From JAAXQD01 sp963790095 (GTDB lineage: Bacteria; Desulfobacterota; Desulfobacteria; Desulfobacterales; UBA11574), in NCBI GenBank assembly GCA_963790095.1, contig CAWBNO010000008.1, forward strand, positions 124,001-188,000: a stretch of DNA of 64,000 bases. Reading direction: 5' to 3'. Positions 7,941 through 16,481 of this stretch are shown here, in pieces. Position numbers and translations under genes: made by a program. The notes below the pieces were generated by a model. That model worked only from the letters and a program-made list of their open reading frames with translations, ran no database searches and was not told where the DNA came from. Position 1 is the first letter of the stretch. Each line of letters begins with the position of its first letter.

Positions 7941-9332
7941 ATGACGATTTATTTCATGATTCCATTCAATAAAGACATCTTGCCCGAAGCAAAAGGCACA
8001 TACATCGTCGGCGGGACGGTCAGGGATCTGCTTCTCCACCGGACGCCCACCGACTATGACATTGCAGTCACCAACGATCCGGAAAACTTTGCAAAAAAGA
8101 TGGCCCTAAGAACCAAAGGACACGTTATCAAGCTTGGCAAACCCGGGCAAACGACCCTCAGGGTGGCATCGGGCGACAAGATATTCGACATAACATCTTT
8201 AAACGGAAACTCCATAGAAGACGATCTTAAAAAAAGAGATTTTACCATCAACGCCATGGCATACCATGTGTATTCAGAGAAAGTTATCGACTGCCAGGGC
8301 GGACTTCAGGATCTTGCCGATAAAAAAGTTCGTATGGTTTCACGGAAAATTTTCATTAAGGACCCTGTAAGGCTGATCCGTGCTTATAGAATAGCTGCTC
8401 ATCTGAATTTCAGAATTGAGTCCCAAACAGCATCGACGATAAAATCTGATGCAAAACTGATACATACCTCAGCCGGAGAGCGAGTTCGTGTAGAACTTTT
8501 TTCAATGCTCGGCACGTCCAAATCGTACGATTATCTTTCCCAAATGGACAACAGCGGGCTTTTAACCGAAATCTTCCCGGATCTTGCCCCCCTGAAAGGA
8601 TGCCTCCAGAACCGTCATCATCTTTACGATGCATTTGAACATACCATGAAGGCATATGATCATCTCGAAATCCTGTTGAATGAGTTGAAAATAGTCCTTC
8701 CGGATACCGTTACCCAAATTCGACAATATGTCGACAAAAACAGACCGGCCCTTATGAAGTGCGCGATCCTTTTGCACGATATCGGGAAGCCCCTGGTAAA
8801 AAGTACCGGCAGTAACGGCAGAACCCATTTTTACGGGCATGCCCGGAAAAGCGCAGATCTGGCTCGAAAAATCAGCCGGAAATTAAGATTTTCCAACCAT
8901 GAAAAACAGTTCATCGATTGTATCATCCGGAATCATATGAGACCGTTGTTTCTTTTTGCAGCACATGAAAAAAAGACGATAACTCAAAAAAGTATAACCC
9001 GTTTTTATAAAAAATGCGGCGACAACACACCGGCTCTCCTTCTGCATGCCATTGCCGATATAAAAGCAAAACAAAACAGAACAGATCAAAGAAACAGGGA
9101 ATTTATAAGCTTTTTAAAAAAAATGATCTACGATTTTTTTTATCGTTTTAAACCCAGAAGCAATGAACCGCCACTCATAACCGGCCGTGATCTCATTAAA
9201 GTTTTCGGGCTTTCACCGTCCCCTTTGTTTAAAACAATCCTTGATCTTGTTGACGAGGCCAAATTAACCGATACCATTAAAGACAGGACCGAAGCGTTGG
9301 CACTGGTCAAAGAATACTTAAACTCAAGTTAG
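7941..9332 (+). CDS. cca: tRNA nucleotidyltransferase / poly(A) polymerase family protein with HD domain
   Basis: Class II nucleotidyltransferase of the CCA-adding/poly(A) polymerase family, 463 residues. Residues 20-50 carry the GGTVRD and DYDIAV signatures (catalytic Asp pair), followed by RDFTINAMAY and KDPVRLIRAYR, the RNA/NTP-binding region. The C-terminal half has HD-domain motifs: HTMKAYDHL, LLHDIGKP and HFYGHARKSA. In Desulfobacterota these enzymes may be full CCA-adding, or split into CC- and A-adding proteins; sequence alone does not settle which. GTG at 7932 is possible, but ATG at 7941 with AAGGGG upstream is favoured. Divergent from coaE. Confidence 0.9.
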   Translation: MTIYFMIPFNKDILPEAKGTYIVGGTVRDLLLHRTPTDYDIAVTNDPENFAKKMALRTKGHVIKLGKPGQTTLRVASGDKIFDITSLNGNSIEDDLKKRDFTINAMAYHVYSEKVIDCQGGLQDLADKKVRMVSRKIFIKDPVRLIRAYRIAAHLNFRIESQTASTIKSDAKLIHTSAGERVRVELFSMLGTSKSYDYLSQMDNSGLLTEIFPDLAPLKGCLQNRHHLYDAFEHTMKAYDHLEILLNELKIVLPDTVTQIRQYVDKNRPALMKCAILLHDIGKPLVKSTGSNGRTHFYGHARKSADLARKISRKLRFSNHEKQFIDCIIRNHMRPLFLFAAHEKKTITQKSITRFYKKCGDNTPALLLHAIADIKAKQNRTDQRNREFISFLKKMIYDFFYRFKPRSNEPPLITGRDLIKVFGLSPSPLFKTILDLVDEAKLTDTIKDRTEALALVKEYLNSS

Positions 9333-9346
9333 TTCGCTTCGCTCAC

Positions 9347-9592
9347 AATTGGAATGATGGAATGCTGGAATAATGGCCCGCCCTGGTGCGACATGTCTCC
9401 ACGAGGAACTTGCGATTGCAATGCTTTTAGACACAAAAGTTTTATTCTTTCGGATATATTATCACGGTCTGGGCCGGGGGTTCCGGGATAATGAAATGTT
9501 GGGTTAATGTTGGAGTTTGTGTTGAGGATAAAATTAAAAATGCATAATATCCTTTTAAAAACCAACTTTCCAGTATTCCACCCTTCCATTAT
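9347..9592. repeat. MITE-like element with imperfect inverted ends
   Basis: The left end (about 9351-9376) reads GGAATGATGGAATGCTGGAA, and the right end (9562-9590), reverse-complemented, reads TGGAAGGGTGGAATACTGGAA-like sequence over the same length, so the two ends are imperfect inverted repeats flanking about 190 bases. The interior repeats shorter fragments such as GAAATGTTGGGTTAATG. No convincing protein is encoded; an open frame spanning it in reverse is merely the repeat. It fills most of the 500-base gap between cca and adk. Confidence 0.5.
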
Positions 9593-9728
9593 TTTTACCC
9601 CGTGAAACTTTTTTCTATTTCACTGGGGCCATGTTCAAGGCAAGCGTTCAAGCCTCATAAAATAACCTGTGTTTTCATTTAGTTGTAGAATTTCCGAAAC
9701 GTTTAATTATGGATTTAGCTTCCAAGTC

Positions 9729-9755
9729 TTGACAAGATACTCCATTTTATATAGT
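9729..9755 (+). promoter_or_regulatory. adk: Candidate sigma-70 promoter for adk
   Basis: TTGACA (9729-9734) and TATAGT (9750-9755) with a 15-base spacer; TAGTAA gives an alternative 17-base spacing. It lies about 80 bases upstream of adk with no other gene between. Confidence 0.55.
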
Positions 9756-9833
9756 AAGGCTGAGAATATTGATACCGATAAAAAATATATCCAACTTATA
9801 AATCTTTAATAAACTTCGAAAGGAGAATTAGAC

Positions 9834-10508
9834 ATGAACATTTTGTTTTTTGGTCCGAACGGCAGCGGTAAAGGAACCCAGGGTTCTATTTTAAAGGATA
9901 AGTTCAACACGCCCCACATTGAGTCCGGAGCTATTTTCCGTGACAACATTTCCAAAGGGACTGAATTGGGAACCAAAGCCAAGGAATATATCGACCAGGG
10001 TGATTTGGTGCCGGATGAAATCACAATACCGATGATACTCGACCGACTGAAACAGGATGATTGTCAAAACGGCTGGCTTCTTGACGGATTCCCAAGAAAT
10101 AAGAATCAGGCGATAAAGCTCGATGAAGCACTTAAAGGTGCGAATTTGTCCCTCGATATTGTCGTTGAAATTCTTCTTGATCGCGAAATTGCAAAAAACA
10201 GAATTATGGGACGGAGACTCTGTGTAAACGACAACAACCATCCTAACAACATCTATATTGATGTCATCAAACCCGATGGAGATAAGTGCCGGGTTTGCGG
10301 TGGTGATTTAAAAACCAGAGACGACGATCAGGATGAGGATGCCATCAACAAGCGCCACGCCATCTATTACGACGCTGACACCGGAACCCTTGCATCCGCA
10401 TACTATTTCAGGGATCTTGCTGCCAAAGAAGAAAAGATTAAATACATCACCCTGGATGGCGAGCCAAGTGTAAAAGAGGTTACAGCAGAACTCGTTTCAA
10501 AGCTGTAA
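9834..10508 (+). CDS. adk: Adenylate kinase
   Basis: Interconverts ATP, AMP and ADP. The P-loop is GPNGSGKGT at residues 7-15 (Asn where most family members have Ala or Pro), the AMP-binding segment is SGAIFRDNI near residue 33, and the DGFPRN motif lies near residue 84. The LID region is expanded and carries C-x(n)-CRVCGG, suggesting a metal-binding LID, although only three clear cysteines are visible (residues 129, 149 and 152). 224 residues. A strong Shine-Dalgarno (AAAGGAGAA) precedes the ATG, and an intrinsic terminator follows, so it looks monocistronic. Confidence 0.94.
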   Translation: MNILFFGPNGSGKGTQGSILKDKFNTPHIESGAIFRDNISKGTELGTKAKEYIDQGDLVPDEITIPMILDRLKQDDCQNGWLLDGFPRNKNQAIKLDEALKGANLSLDIVVEILLDREIAKNRIMGRRLCVNDNNHPNNIYIDVIKPDGDKCRVCGGDLKTRDDDQDEDAINKRHAIYYDADTGTLASAYYFRDLAAKEEKIKYITLDGEPSVKEVTAELVSKL

Positions 10509-10591
10509 AATTCATGAATTCGACTTTTTGAATATCCATGAAACTTTAATCTGACCGAGTTTCAAAAATCTTTATTTTGTAATTGCCCCAT

Positions 10592-10629
10592 GTGCCCGTG
10601 AGCTGAATTTTAGTCCGGGCACTTTTTTT
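10592..10629 (+). terminator. Intrinsic terminator after adk
   Basis: A perfect 7-bp stem GTGCCCG / CGGGCAC is followed directly by seven T residues. It lies about 85 bases beyond the adk stop. Confidence 0.92.
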
Positions 10630-10698
10630 ACGCCTTTTGCCCGATGCGACATTGTAACCAATCCATTTTATTTGCCTTATACGCATTTTTGGAAAAAA

Positions 10699-10760
10699 GA
10701 TTTATTGGTAACTTTTTCCTTGCCAATAAATTTATTTTTTGATAGATAAATTTATTTATC
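10699..10760 (+). other. AU-rich hairpins in the rpsU leader
   Basis: TTTATTGG (10701-10708) pairs perfectly with CCAATAAA (10723-10730) and is followed by TTTATTTTTT; then GATAAAT-TT-ATTTATC (10745-10760) is a second perfect hairpin. They lie 65-125 bases before rpsU. The first could act as a weak terminator or attenuator, or could simply be part of an AT-rich promoter region; the sequence does not decide. Confidence 0.35.
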
Positions 10761-10825
10761 ATTATTATTAAAATAACCATCGCAAATGATGATTTACCGC
10801 TGATGGAAAGAAGGGGGCGAATAAT

Positions 10826-11035
10826 TTGAAGGACATTTCGGTCAAGGTTTTAGATAATGACCTTGAAAAGGCCATGCGAATTCTGAAAAAAAAAGTTCAA
10901 AATGACGGCCTTTTCAAACGATTAAAGATGAAAAAAGCATATGAAAAGCCGAGTGAATATAGGCGTCGCAAGCAGCGTGAAGCCTTGAGAAGACAGCGGA
11001 TAGCGGCATCAAGAAACAGATACCGTAGAAGATAA
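10826..11035 (+). CDS. rpsU: 30S ribosomal protein S21
   Basis: A 69-residue, strongly basic S21, involved in initiation on the small subunit. The conserved central stretch KKAYEKPSEYRRRKQREALRR is typical of the family, and the C-terminus is an Arg-rich tail. The start is TTG at 10826 with GGGGG about nine bases before it; no ATG is available before the conserved N-terminus KDISVKV. It is followed at once by a strong intrinsic terminator, so the transcript is short and separate from folC. Confidence 0.95.
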   Translation: MKDISVKVLDNDLEKAMRILKKKVQNDGLFKRLKMKKAYEKPSEYRRRKQREALRRQRIAASRNRYRRR

Positions 11036-11056
11036 GACCATAATTTGAAAAAAATT

Positions 11057-11092
11057 AAACCCGGCATATGATTAACCGTGCCGGGTTTTTTT
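11057..11092 (+). terminator. Intrinsic terminator after rpsU
   Basis: A perfect 10-bp stem AAACCCGGCA / TGCCGGGTTT with a 12-base loop, ending in a run of seven T. It ends seven bases before the folC start codon, so folC must be transcribed by read-through or from a promoter inside this region. Confidence 0.95.
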
Positions 11093-11098
11093 GTGACA

Positions 11099-12394
11099 AT
11101 GACACCCAAAGACCCTTACAACGATTGTCTGAAGACCCTATTTAATCTCAGAAGATACGGCATAATACTGGGCCTTGATACCATAAAAAATATTCTTCAA
11201 GGCTTGGGAAATCCCCAGGACAATTTTCACGCCGTTCATGTTGCCGGAACCAACGGAAAAGGATCCATTGCATCCGCCATGGCCACAATTCTTCATATGG
11301 CCGGATACAATGTCGGTTTATATACCTCCCCGCATCTTGTCAGTTTCAATGAAAGGATCTGTATAAACAACCGTCCCGTTTCCGATGAAAACGTCGTTGC
11401 CGCTTATGAGGCCGTCAAAAAAATCCACCACGGCACCCGCGAACCGACTTTTTTTGAGTTTTCGACTGCCATGGCATTCTACGAATTCGGCAAAAACAAC
11501 GTCGACTGGGCCGTCATTGAAACCGGCATGGGAGGACGCCTCGATGCAACCAACATCGTTGAACCGGAACTTTCCATCATCACCAACATATCCCTTGAAC
11601 ACAAAATGTATCTGGGGAACACCATCTCCGAGATAACCCGGGAAAAAGGCGGCATCATCAAGAAAAGGGTGCCGGTTGTCACCGGCGTCAAGCAAAAAAA
11701 CGCCTTTTCAGTACTAAAAGCCATCGCGGAATCACAATCAGCCCCGATTTATCAATTTGGAAAGGCTTTCCGGACTCGAATGAAGCCCGACGGAACATTT
11801 AACTATTTTGGGATCGACAATGTATGGCGAAACATCCATACCGGGCTCATGGGCAGACACCAGGTCAATAATGCGGCACTCGTCCTTGCCGCATGTGAGG
11901 TGTTGAACCAAGATAAGCTTAACCTTACACTCCAAACCATCCAGGATGGCTTGAAACAAAACCGATGGCCGGGGAGATTGGAGGTTGTATCTTCAGCGCC
12001 CCTGATCCTTCTTGACGGCGCCCACAATTTCATCGCTGCCAGGAATCTTGCAAGATACCTGGGTGAGAATTTCTACCACCGTAATATTACACTGGTTATC
12101 GGTATACTGGACGATAAGCCATATAAGGCCATTCTGAAAACCCTGCTTCCCCTTTGCAAAAAGGTCATATTAACCCGTCCGAAAATCGATCGGGCCATGG
12201 CCCCGGAAAATCTTCATTCAACCGCAAAGGAATTCATATCAGACATACACATCATACCCGACGTCCATAAAGCCATCGCACATGCCATGGGAAACGCATC
12301 ACCCGAAGACGTTATCTGCATCGCGGGCTCCCTTTACGTGGTCGGCGAAGCAAAAGAGATGTTTGAAAAAATCCGCTTCCATAAAGGAAAATGA
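11099..12394 (+). CDS. folC: Bifunctional folylpolyglutamate synthase / dihydrofolate synthase
   Basis: Mur-ligase-fold enzyme (431 residues) adding glutamate to dihydropteroate and folates. The ATP-binding loop HVAGTNGKGS lies near residues 45-55, followed by the folate-binding segment GLYTSPHLVSFNERI, and WAVIETGMGGRLDATN near residue 137. The C-terminal domain holds the segment LDGAHN near residue 305. ATG at 11099 is preferred because in-frame sequence further upstream lies in the rpsU terminator; no clear Shine-Dalgarno is visible, so expression may be weak. Confidence 0.93.
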   Translation: MTPKDPYNDCLKTLFNLRRYGIILGLDTIKNILQGLGNPQDNFHAVHVAGTNGKGSIASAMATILHMAGYNVGLYTSPHLVSFNERICINNRPVSDENVVAAYEAVKKIHHGTREPTFFEFSTAMAFYEFGKNNVDWAVIETGMGGRLDATNIVEPELSIITNISLEHKMYLGNTISEITREKGGIIKKRVPVVTGVKQKNAFSVLKAIAESQSAPIYQFGKAFRTRMKPDGTFNYFGIDNVWRNIHTGLMGRHQVNNAALVLAACEVLNQDKLNLTLQTIQDGLKQNRWPGRLEVVSSAPLILLDGAHNFIAARNLARYLGENFYHRNITLVIGILDDKPYKAILKTLLPLCKKVILTRPKIDRAMAPENLHSTAKEFISDIHIIPDVHKAIAHAMGNASPEDVICIAGSLYVVGEAKEMFEKIRFHKGK

Positions 12395-12464
12395 AGCTCT
12401 CCGCAGAAAACGGACGGGGCATTAAAAATCAAATGGTTTCGCCCGGGAACCAACGTTATCAGGC

Positions 12465-12493
12465 TTGACATATCCGGGCTGATGAAATATTTA
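12465..12493 (+). promoter_or_regulatory. Candidate promoter for tRNA-Arg
   Basis: TTGACA (12465-12470), 17-base spacer, TATTTA (12488-12493), placing the start about 20 bases before the tRNA 5' end. Good spacing and a perfect -35; the -10 is a four-of-six match. Confidence 0.5.
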
Positions 12494-12522
12494 TGTGTGT
12501 AATAATGGTATAAACGATGCAT

Positions 12523-12598
12523 GCGCCCGTAGCTCAGTGGATAGAGCGTCAGCCTCCGGAGCTGAAAGCCGCTGGTTCGAACCCAGCCGGGCGTACCA
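12523..12598 (+). tRNA. tRNA-Arg, anticodon CCG
   Basis: A complete cloverleaf of 72 nucleotides plus an encoded ACCA tail. The acceptor arms GCGCCCG / CGGGCGT pair in full (closing G-U), the D-arm is GCTC-AGTGGATA-GAGC, the anticodon arm TCAGC-CTCCGGA-GCTGA gives anticodon CCG (reads CGG), and the T-arm GCTGG-TTCGAAC-CCAGC is perfect. No integrase or phage remnant is recognisable in the roughly 230 bases after it. Confidence 0.96.
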
Positions 12599-12828
12599 AA
12601 GCAACTCCATTTAGCCGATTAATTTCTCTTTTTAAAGCCGCGAAGCCCATCGACGACTTGGCTATCAACAGCCTTGCGGACCGGCATTTGTTGAATCGCC
12701 AAACAGTGGAAAAATCGATGGGATCCTAAAAACTATTTTGTGGGCAATATTGAAAGTTTCTAGAACAGACCCGGTTAACACCGTTTTAAAGTTCACCTCG
12801 CTTGTGTTTTCAACAAAGGAGAACGGTT

Positions 12829-13227
12829 ATGGCAAATGAGGACAAACCTCTGGGCGCAGACCAAGTCGAAGCGCGTTTATCTGAATTGCTTTCTGAAATG
12901 TCTGAAGCTGAAAAAAGAGATTTTTTGGAAAAATTGGAAGAATGGCAGGCATGCAAACAAGAGGAAAAACGGAAACATCCCCGGAAACGAATTACCATTT
13001 ATTCCGTCTGTTCCGGTGCTGATGCCTATTTCAGAGATTACATCCAAAATATAGGTGCCGGCGGTATATTTATCGAAACTCAAACGCCCCTATTCGTCAA
13101 CCAAGAACTTACAACGACTTTTTTTCTACCCAGTTCTAAAGCACCGGTTAAAGCCAAAGGCAAGGTGGTCAGGACCGATTCAAAAGGGATTGCCATCGAA
13201 TTTGATGAAACCATACCCGACATTTAA
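12829..13227 (+). CDS. PilZ-domain protein
   Basis: 132-residue cytosolic protein. Residues 1-45 are an acidic, probably helical segment; the rest is a PilZ domain, the c-di-GMP receptor fold. The RxxxR element is present as RKHPRKR near residue 46. The second motif, usually [D/N]xSxxG, reads NIGAGG, with Gly in place of Ser, so c-di-GMP binding is possible but not assured. The ATG at 12829 has a clear AAAGGAGAA Shine-Dalgarno. It stands alone between tRNA-Arg and the Mla-like operon; its target cannot be inferred from neighbours. Confidence 0.85.
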   Translation: MANEDKPLGADQVEARLSELLSEMSEAEKRDFLEKLEEWQACKQEEKRKHPRKRITIYSVCSGADAYFRDYIQNIGAGGIFIETQTPLFVNQELTTTFFLPSSKAPVKAKGKVVRTDSKGIAIEFDETIPDI

Positions 13228-13468
13228 TCCATCCGTTCGAAGCGTATCTGCTTGAACCCGTTTCCCCCATCCATCCCCCACCCCCTGTGAAATCGATTTA
13301 AAAGAGCGTGTCGATGGCTGCATTAATTTTTTACATGACACGGTCTTATGATTTTTTATGGTTATCCCAGGACATAAAACCGTTGATTTTCTTCGGCAAT
13401 CTGATAAAATTAAAGAATCCTGGCCCAGAGAACCAGGTTTTTCAGGACTAAATAAAGAGGCCGACGCC

Positions 13469-14590
13469 ATGAAACTGAGGTTCAATGGACCCACAGACGG
13501 CGCGCTGATGATTCGACTTTCCGGGAATTGGCAGCTTGGGGAAGATCTCCCTTCTCCAAATGAAGTCAAAAACAGACTGGAGTCGGAAACAGACATTCAG
13601 CGCGTTGCCTTCGACACGAAGGAACTCACCCGATGGGACAGCAGTCTTCCCATTTTTCTCCTTAAGATTAAAAACCTGTGTTCCGAGAAAAAGATTTATA
13701 TGGATAGCGACGGACTTCCTCGGGGTGCCGAACGCCTTATGGAACTTGCCACAGCTGTCCCCAATGAGAAAGATGCCAGAAGCGTTGGGGAGAATAGAAC
13801 CTTTTTCTCTCTTGTTGGGACAGAAACGATTGATCTTCTAACATCGGCAAAAGAAATGATTGCCTTTATCGGTGAAGCGTTTTTGGCTTTCATCAAATTT
13901 CTGTCAGGCAAGGCTCGCTACCGTCGATCCGACCTGTTCATGACGATTCAGGGATGCGGGGCCAAGGCGCTTCCGATTGTATCCCTCATAAGTCTTCTGG
14001 TCGGTTTAATTCTTGCTTTTGTCGGCGCCATACAGTTAAAAATGTTCGGTGCCCAGATCTACATCGCCAATCTTGTGGGCATCGCCATGGTCCGGGTGAT
14101 GGGAGCTGTTATGACCGGCATCATCATGGCAGGCCGAACAGGGGCTGCCTTTGCCGCTCAAATCGGTACCATGGAGGTGAGCGAAGAAATCGATGCCCTC
14201 AAGACCCTCGGCATTTCACCCATGGAGTTTTTGGTTTTACCGAGGATGCTTGCCCTTGTTCTCATGATGCCGCTTCTCTGCATTTATTCGGACTTAATGG
14301 GTATTCTGGGCGGGGGGATCGTCGGCATTGGGATGTTGGATTTGAATATGTCCCAGTATTATATCCAGACCAAAGAAGCCATCAGTCTGAATGATTTGTG
14401 GATCGGACTTTTTCAAAGCGTCGTCTTTGGCGTTTTGGTGGCGTTGGCTGGATGTCTCAGAGGAATACAATGTGGACGCAGTGCCTCTGATGTTGGGGAT
14501 GCAGCCACTTCGGCAGTGGTGACCGGAATCGTGAGCATCATCGTTGCAACGGCGACCATAACGGTCATATGTAATGTGCTGGGCATATAG
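13469..14590 (+). CDS. mlaE: MlaE-family lipid ABC transporter permease with N-terminal STAS (MlaB-like) domain
   Basis: 373-residue inner-membrane permease. The N-terminal 90 or so residues look like a STAS domain (MlaB type, LMIRLSGNW then DSSLPIFLLKI), fused to an MlaE permease domain with conserved segments such as GAIQLKMFGAQIYIANLVG and AGRTGAAFAAQIGTMEVSEEID, plus several membrane helices. In E. coli MlaB and MlaE are separate, so the fusion supplies both parts. The ATG at 13469 is preferred over an upstream in-frame start because GAGG precedes it and the STAS domain begins here. First gene of a four-gene operon that probably moves phospholipid or another lipid between membranes. Confidence 0.9.
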   Translation: MKLRFNGPTDGALMIRLSGNWQLGEDLPSPNEVKNRLESETDIQRVAFDTKELTRWDSSLPIFLLKIKNLCSEKKIYMDSDGLPRGAERLMELATAVPNEKDARSVGENRTFFSLVGTETIDLLTSAKEMIAFIGEAFLAFIKFLSGKARYRRSDLFMTIQGCGAKALPIVSLISLLVGLILAFVGAIQLKMFGAQIYIANLVGIAMVRVMGAVMTGIIMAGRTGAAFAAQIGTMEVSEEIDALKTLGISPMEFLVLPRMLALVLMMPLLCIYSDLMGILGGGIVGIGMLDLNMSQYYIQTKEAISLNDLWIGLFQSVVFGVLVALAGCLRGIQCGRSASDVGDAATSAVVTGIVSIIVATATITVICNVLGI

Positions 14591-14703
14591 CCCCCATTAT
14601 CCATGAAAAAAATCAACGCGCTAACCGGCGAAAACCTGGGCGACCCGAAATCCTCAGAACCTTGATGCTCACAAACAAAATAACGATTATTCGAAAAAAA
14701 TAA

Positions 14704-15495
14704 ATGACACCCCTGCAACAACATACGATGAAAACAGACCCATTCATCATGGTCCGGGACCTGACCATGGCATATGGGGACCATGTGATTATGCGGGATC
14801 TCAATTTTTCCGTGGGCCGCGGGGATATCTTTATTATTATGGGAGGAAGCGGTTGCGGAAAAAGCACACTGATGAAGATCATGGTGGGACTTAAGGTGCC
14901 GGCCGGAGGACAGGTTTTCTATGGAGACCTGAACTTTTGGGAAGCAGTTCCGGACAACAGAAAACACATTCTTCAGAATATCGGCGTTCTTTATCAGTCC
15001 AGTGCCCTTTGGAGTTCCATGACCCTGGCTGAGAATGTAGCGCTTCCAATCGAGGAATATACGGACCTGAGCCCCAATGAGATCCGAGAGTTGGTGTCTT
15101 TCAAGCTATCCATGGTAGGCCTTGCAGGGCATGAAGATTCCTATCCGGCTGAAATCAGCGGGGGCATGCGGAAACGGGCCGGGATTGCACGCGCTATAGC
15201 ATTGGATCCAAACATTCTGTTTTTTGACGAGCCGACGACAGGACTGGATCCGGTGAGTGCGAAGAGACTGGACGACCTCATCCTGGAGCTAAGAAATAGT
15301 CTCGGCGCAACGGTGGTGGTGGTAACCCATGAACTGGCAAGCATCTTTGCCATTGGAAACAATTCAGTATTTCTCGATTCAGACACGCGAACGATGACTG
15401 CCGTTGGAGATCCCAAAATGTTGCTTGAAAATTCCCAGGACCCAAAAATCATCAACTTCCTCACGAGAGGAAAAATGGAGGAACATTTACGTTGA
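14704..15495 (+). CDS. mlaF: MlaF-type lipid ABC transporter ATP-binding protein
   Basis: ABC ATPase of about 263 residues that powers the MlaE permease. Walker A is GGSGCGKST near residues 48-56, the Q-loop lies in LYQSSALW, the signature is ISGGM, Walker B is ILFFDEPTTGLDP, and the switch His is in VVTHEL. No convincing Shine-Dalgarno distinguishes the ATG at 14704 from internal in-frame ATGs at 14728 or 14749. Separated from mlaE by 113 bases, and its stop overlaps the mlaD start (TTGA). Confidence 0.93.
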   Translation: MTPLQQHTMKTDPFIMVRDLTMAYGDHVIMRDLNFSVGRGDIFIIMGGSGCGKSTLMKIMVGLKVPAGGQVFYGDLNFWEAVPDNRKHILQNIGVLYQSSALWSSMTLAENVALPIEEYTDLSPNEIRELVSFKLSMVGLAGHEDSYPAEISGGMRKRAGIARAIALDPNILFFDEPTTGLDPVSAKRLDDLILELRNSLGATVVVVTHELASIFAIGNNSVFLDSDTRTMTAVGDPKMLLENSQDPKIINFLTRGKMEEHLR

Positions 15496-16481
15496 GCAAG
15501 CAAGCCAGTAAAACAGTTATCGGCGGTTTTGTCGTGAGTGCAGTGGTGCTGGTCGTCATCGGCGTTCTGATTTTTGGATCCGGCAACTATCTGAAGGAAC
15601 GTTACAGATTTATGCTATTTTTTCAAGATTCCGTAAAAGGGCTTAGCGTGGGAGCTCCGGTTATTTTTATGGGGGTTCAGATCGGTGAAGTGAAGGATAT
15701 TAACGTGATAGCAAATCCCGCGGAGTCATCTTTTTTAATTCAAGTCCTTATCGAATTGGCATCCGGTAAAGTCAAACGGTTCAAAACCAAGGAGTTCGGG
15801 AATGCTCAGGAATTATATGAATACTGCGATCAACTCATAGAACAGGGTCTTCGGGCTCGGTTGGGATTACAAAGTGTGGTCACCGGCCAGTTGCAGATAG
15901 AACTCGATTTTTTCCCTCAAGAAGCGGCAGTCTTCATGGCAACAAACAAGAAGTATCAAGAAATACCGACCATTCCGTCCACTTTTGAAAAGCTGACAAA
16001 GACATTGGAGAACCTTCCGGTCAAAGAAATTTTTGACAAGCTGTCATCTTCGCTGACCCAGATCGATGATCTGTTGAATTCACCGGGGACCACGGAGTTT
16101 TTTAAGTCTTTTAAACTTGCCGTCGAAGATGCAAGCAAGGTGCTTCAGGAAATGGATAAACAGGTTCAACCGATGACGAACAAAATAGGTAAAGCGTTAG
16201 AAGCATATGAAAAACTCGCCGAGAACTTGGACCGAAAGGTCGATCCCCTGTTTTCTGAAGTCGATGAAACTGTCAAGGCACTGGCTGAGGCATCGAAGCA
16301 AGCGGAAAAGACACTCAGGGCGGTTGAGAATGTTGTGGGAGACAATTCTGTGGTCACCGTAGAACTGACGAAAACGCTCCGGGAGTTCTCATCTGCGGCA
16401 AGATCCATCCGGAACCTGTCCGATTATCTTAGCAGACATCCTGAAGCCTTAATCCGTGGTAAAGGTGGGGACAATAGGTGA
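15492..16481 (+). CDS. mlaD: MCE-domain (MlaD/PqiB-like) substrate-binding protein
   Basis: 329-residue membrane-anchored protein: a short cytoplasmic N-terminus, one transmembrane helix (residues about 9-30), one MCE domain (YRFMLFFQDSVKGLSVGAPV and VIFMGVQIGEVKDI) and a long C-terminal helical region, about residues 150-329, rich in Lys, Glu and Leu. MCE proteins form hexameric rings that channel lipids across the periplasm, and the long C-terminus could extend the channel. Start TTG at 15492 with GGAGG upstream; it overlaps the mlaF stop by four bases (TTGA). Confidence 0.92.
   Translation: MSKQASKTVIGGFVVSAVVLVVIGVLIFGSGNYLKERYRFMLFFQDSVKGLSVGAPVIFMGVQIGEVKDINVIANPAESSFLIQVLIELASGKVKRFKTKEFGNAQELYEYCDQLIEQGLRARLGLQSVVTGQLQIELDFFPQEAAVFMATNKKYQEIPTIPSTFEKLTKTLENLPVKEIFDKLSSSLTQIDDLLNSPGTTEFFKSFKLAVEDASKVLQEMDKQVQPMTNKIGKALEAYEKLAENLDRKVDPLFSEVDETVKALAEASKQAEKTLRAVENVVGDNSVVTVELTKTLREFSSAARSIRNLSDYLSRHPEALIRGKGGDNR

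Noticed and set aside
12517..12729. 70-codon frame over tRNA-Arg
   Set aside because: It is just the tRNA sequence and downstream bases read in frame; no Shine-Dalgarno or homology.
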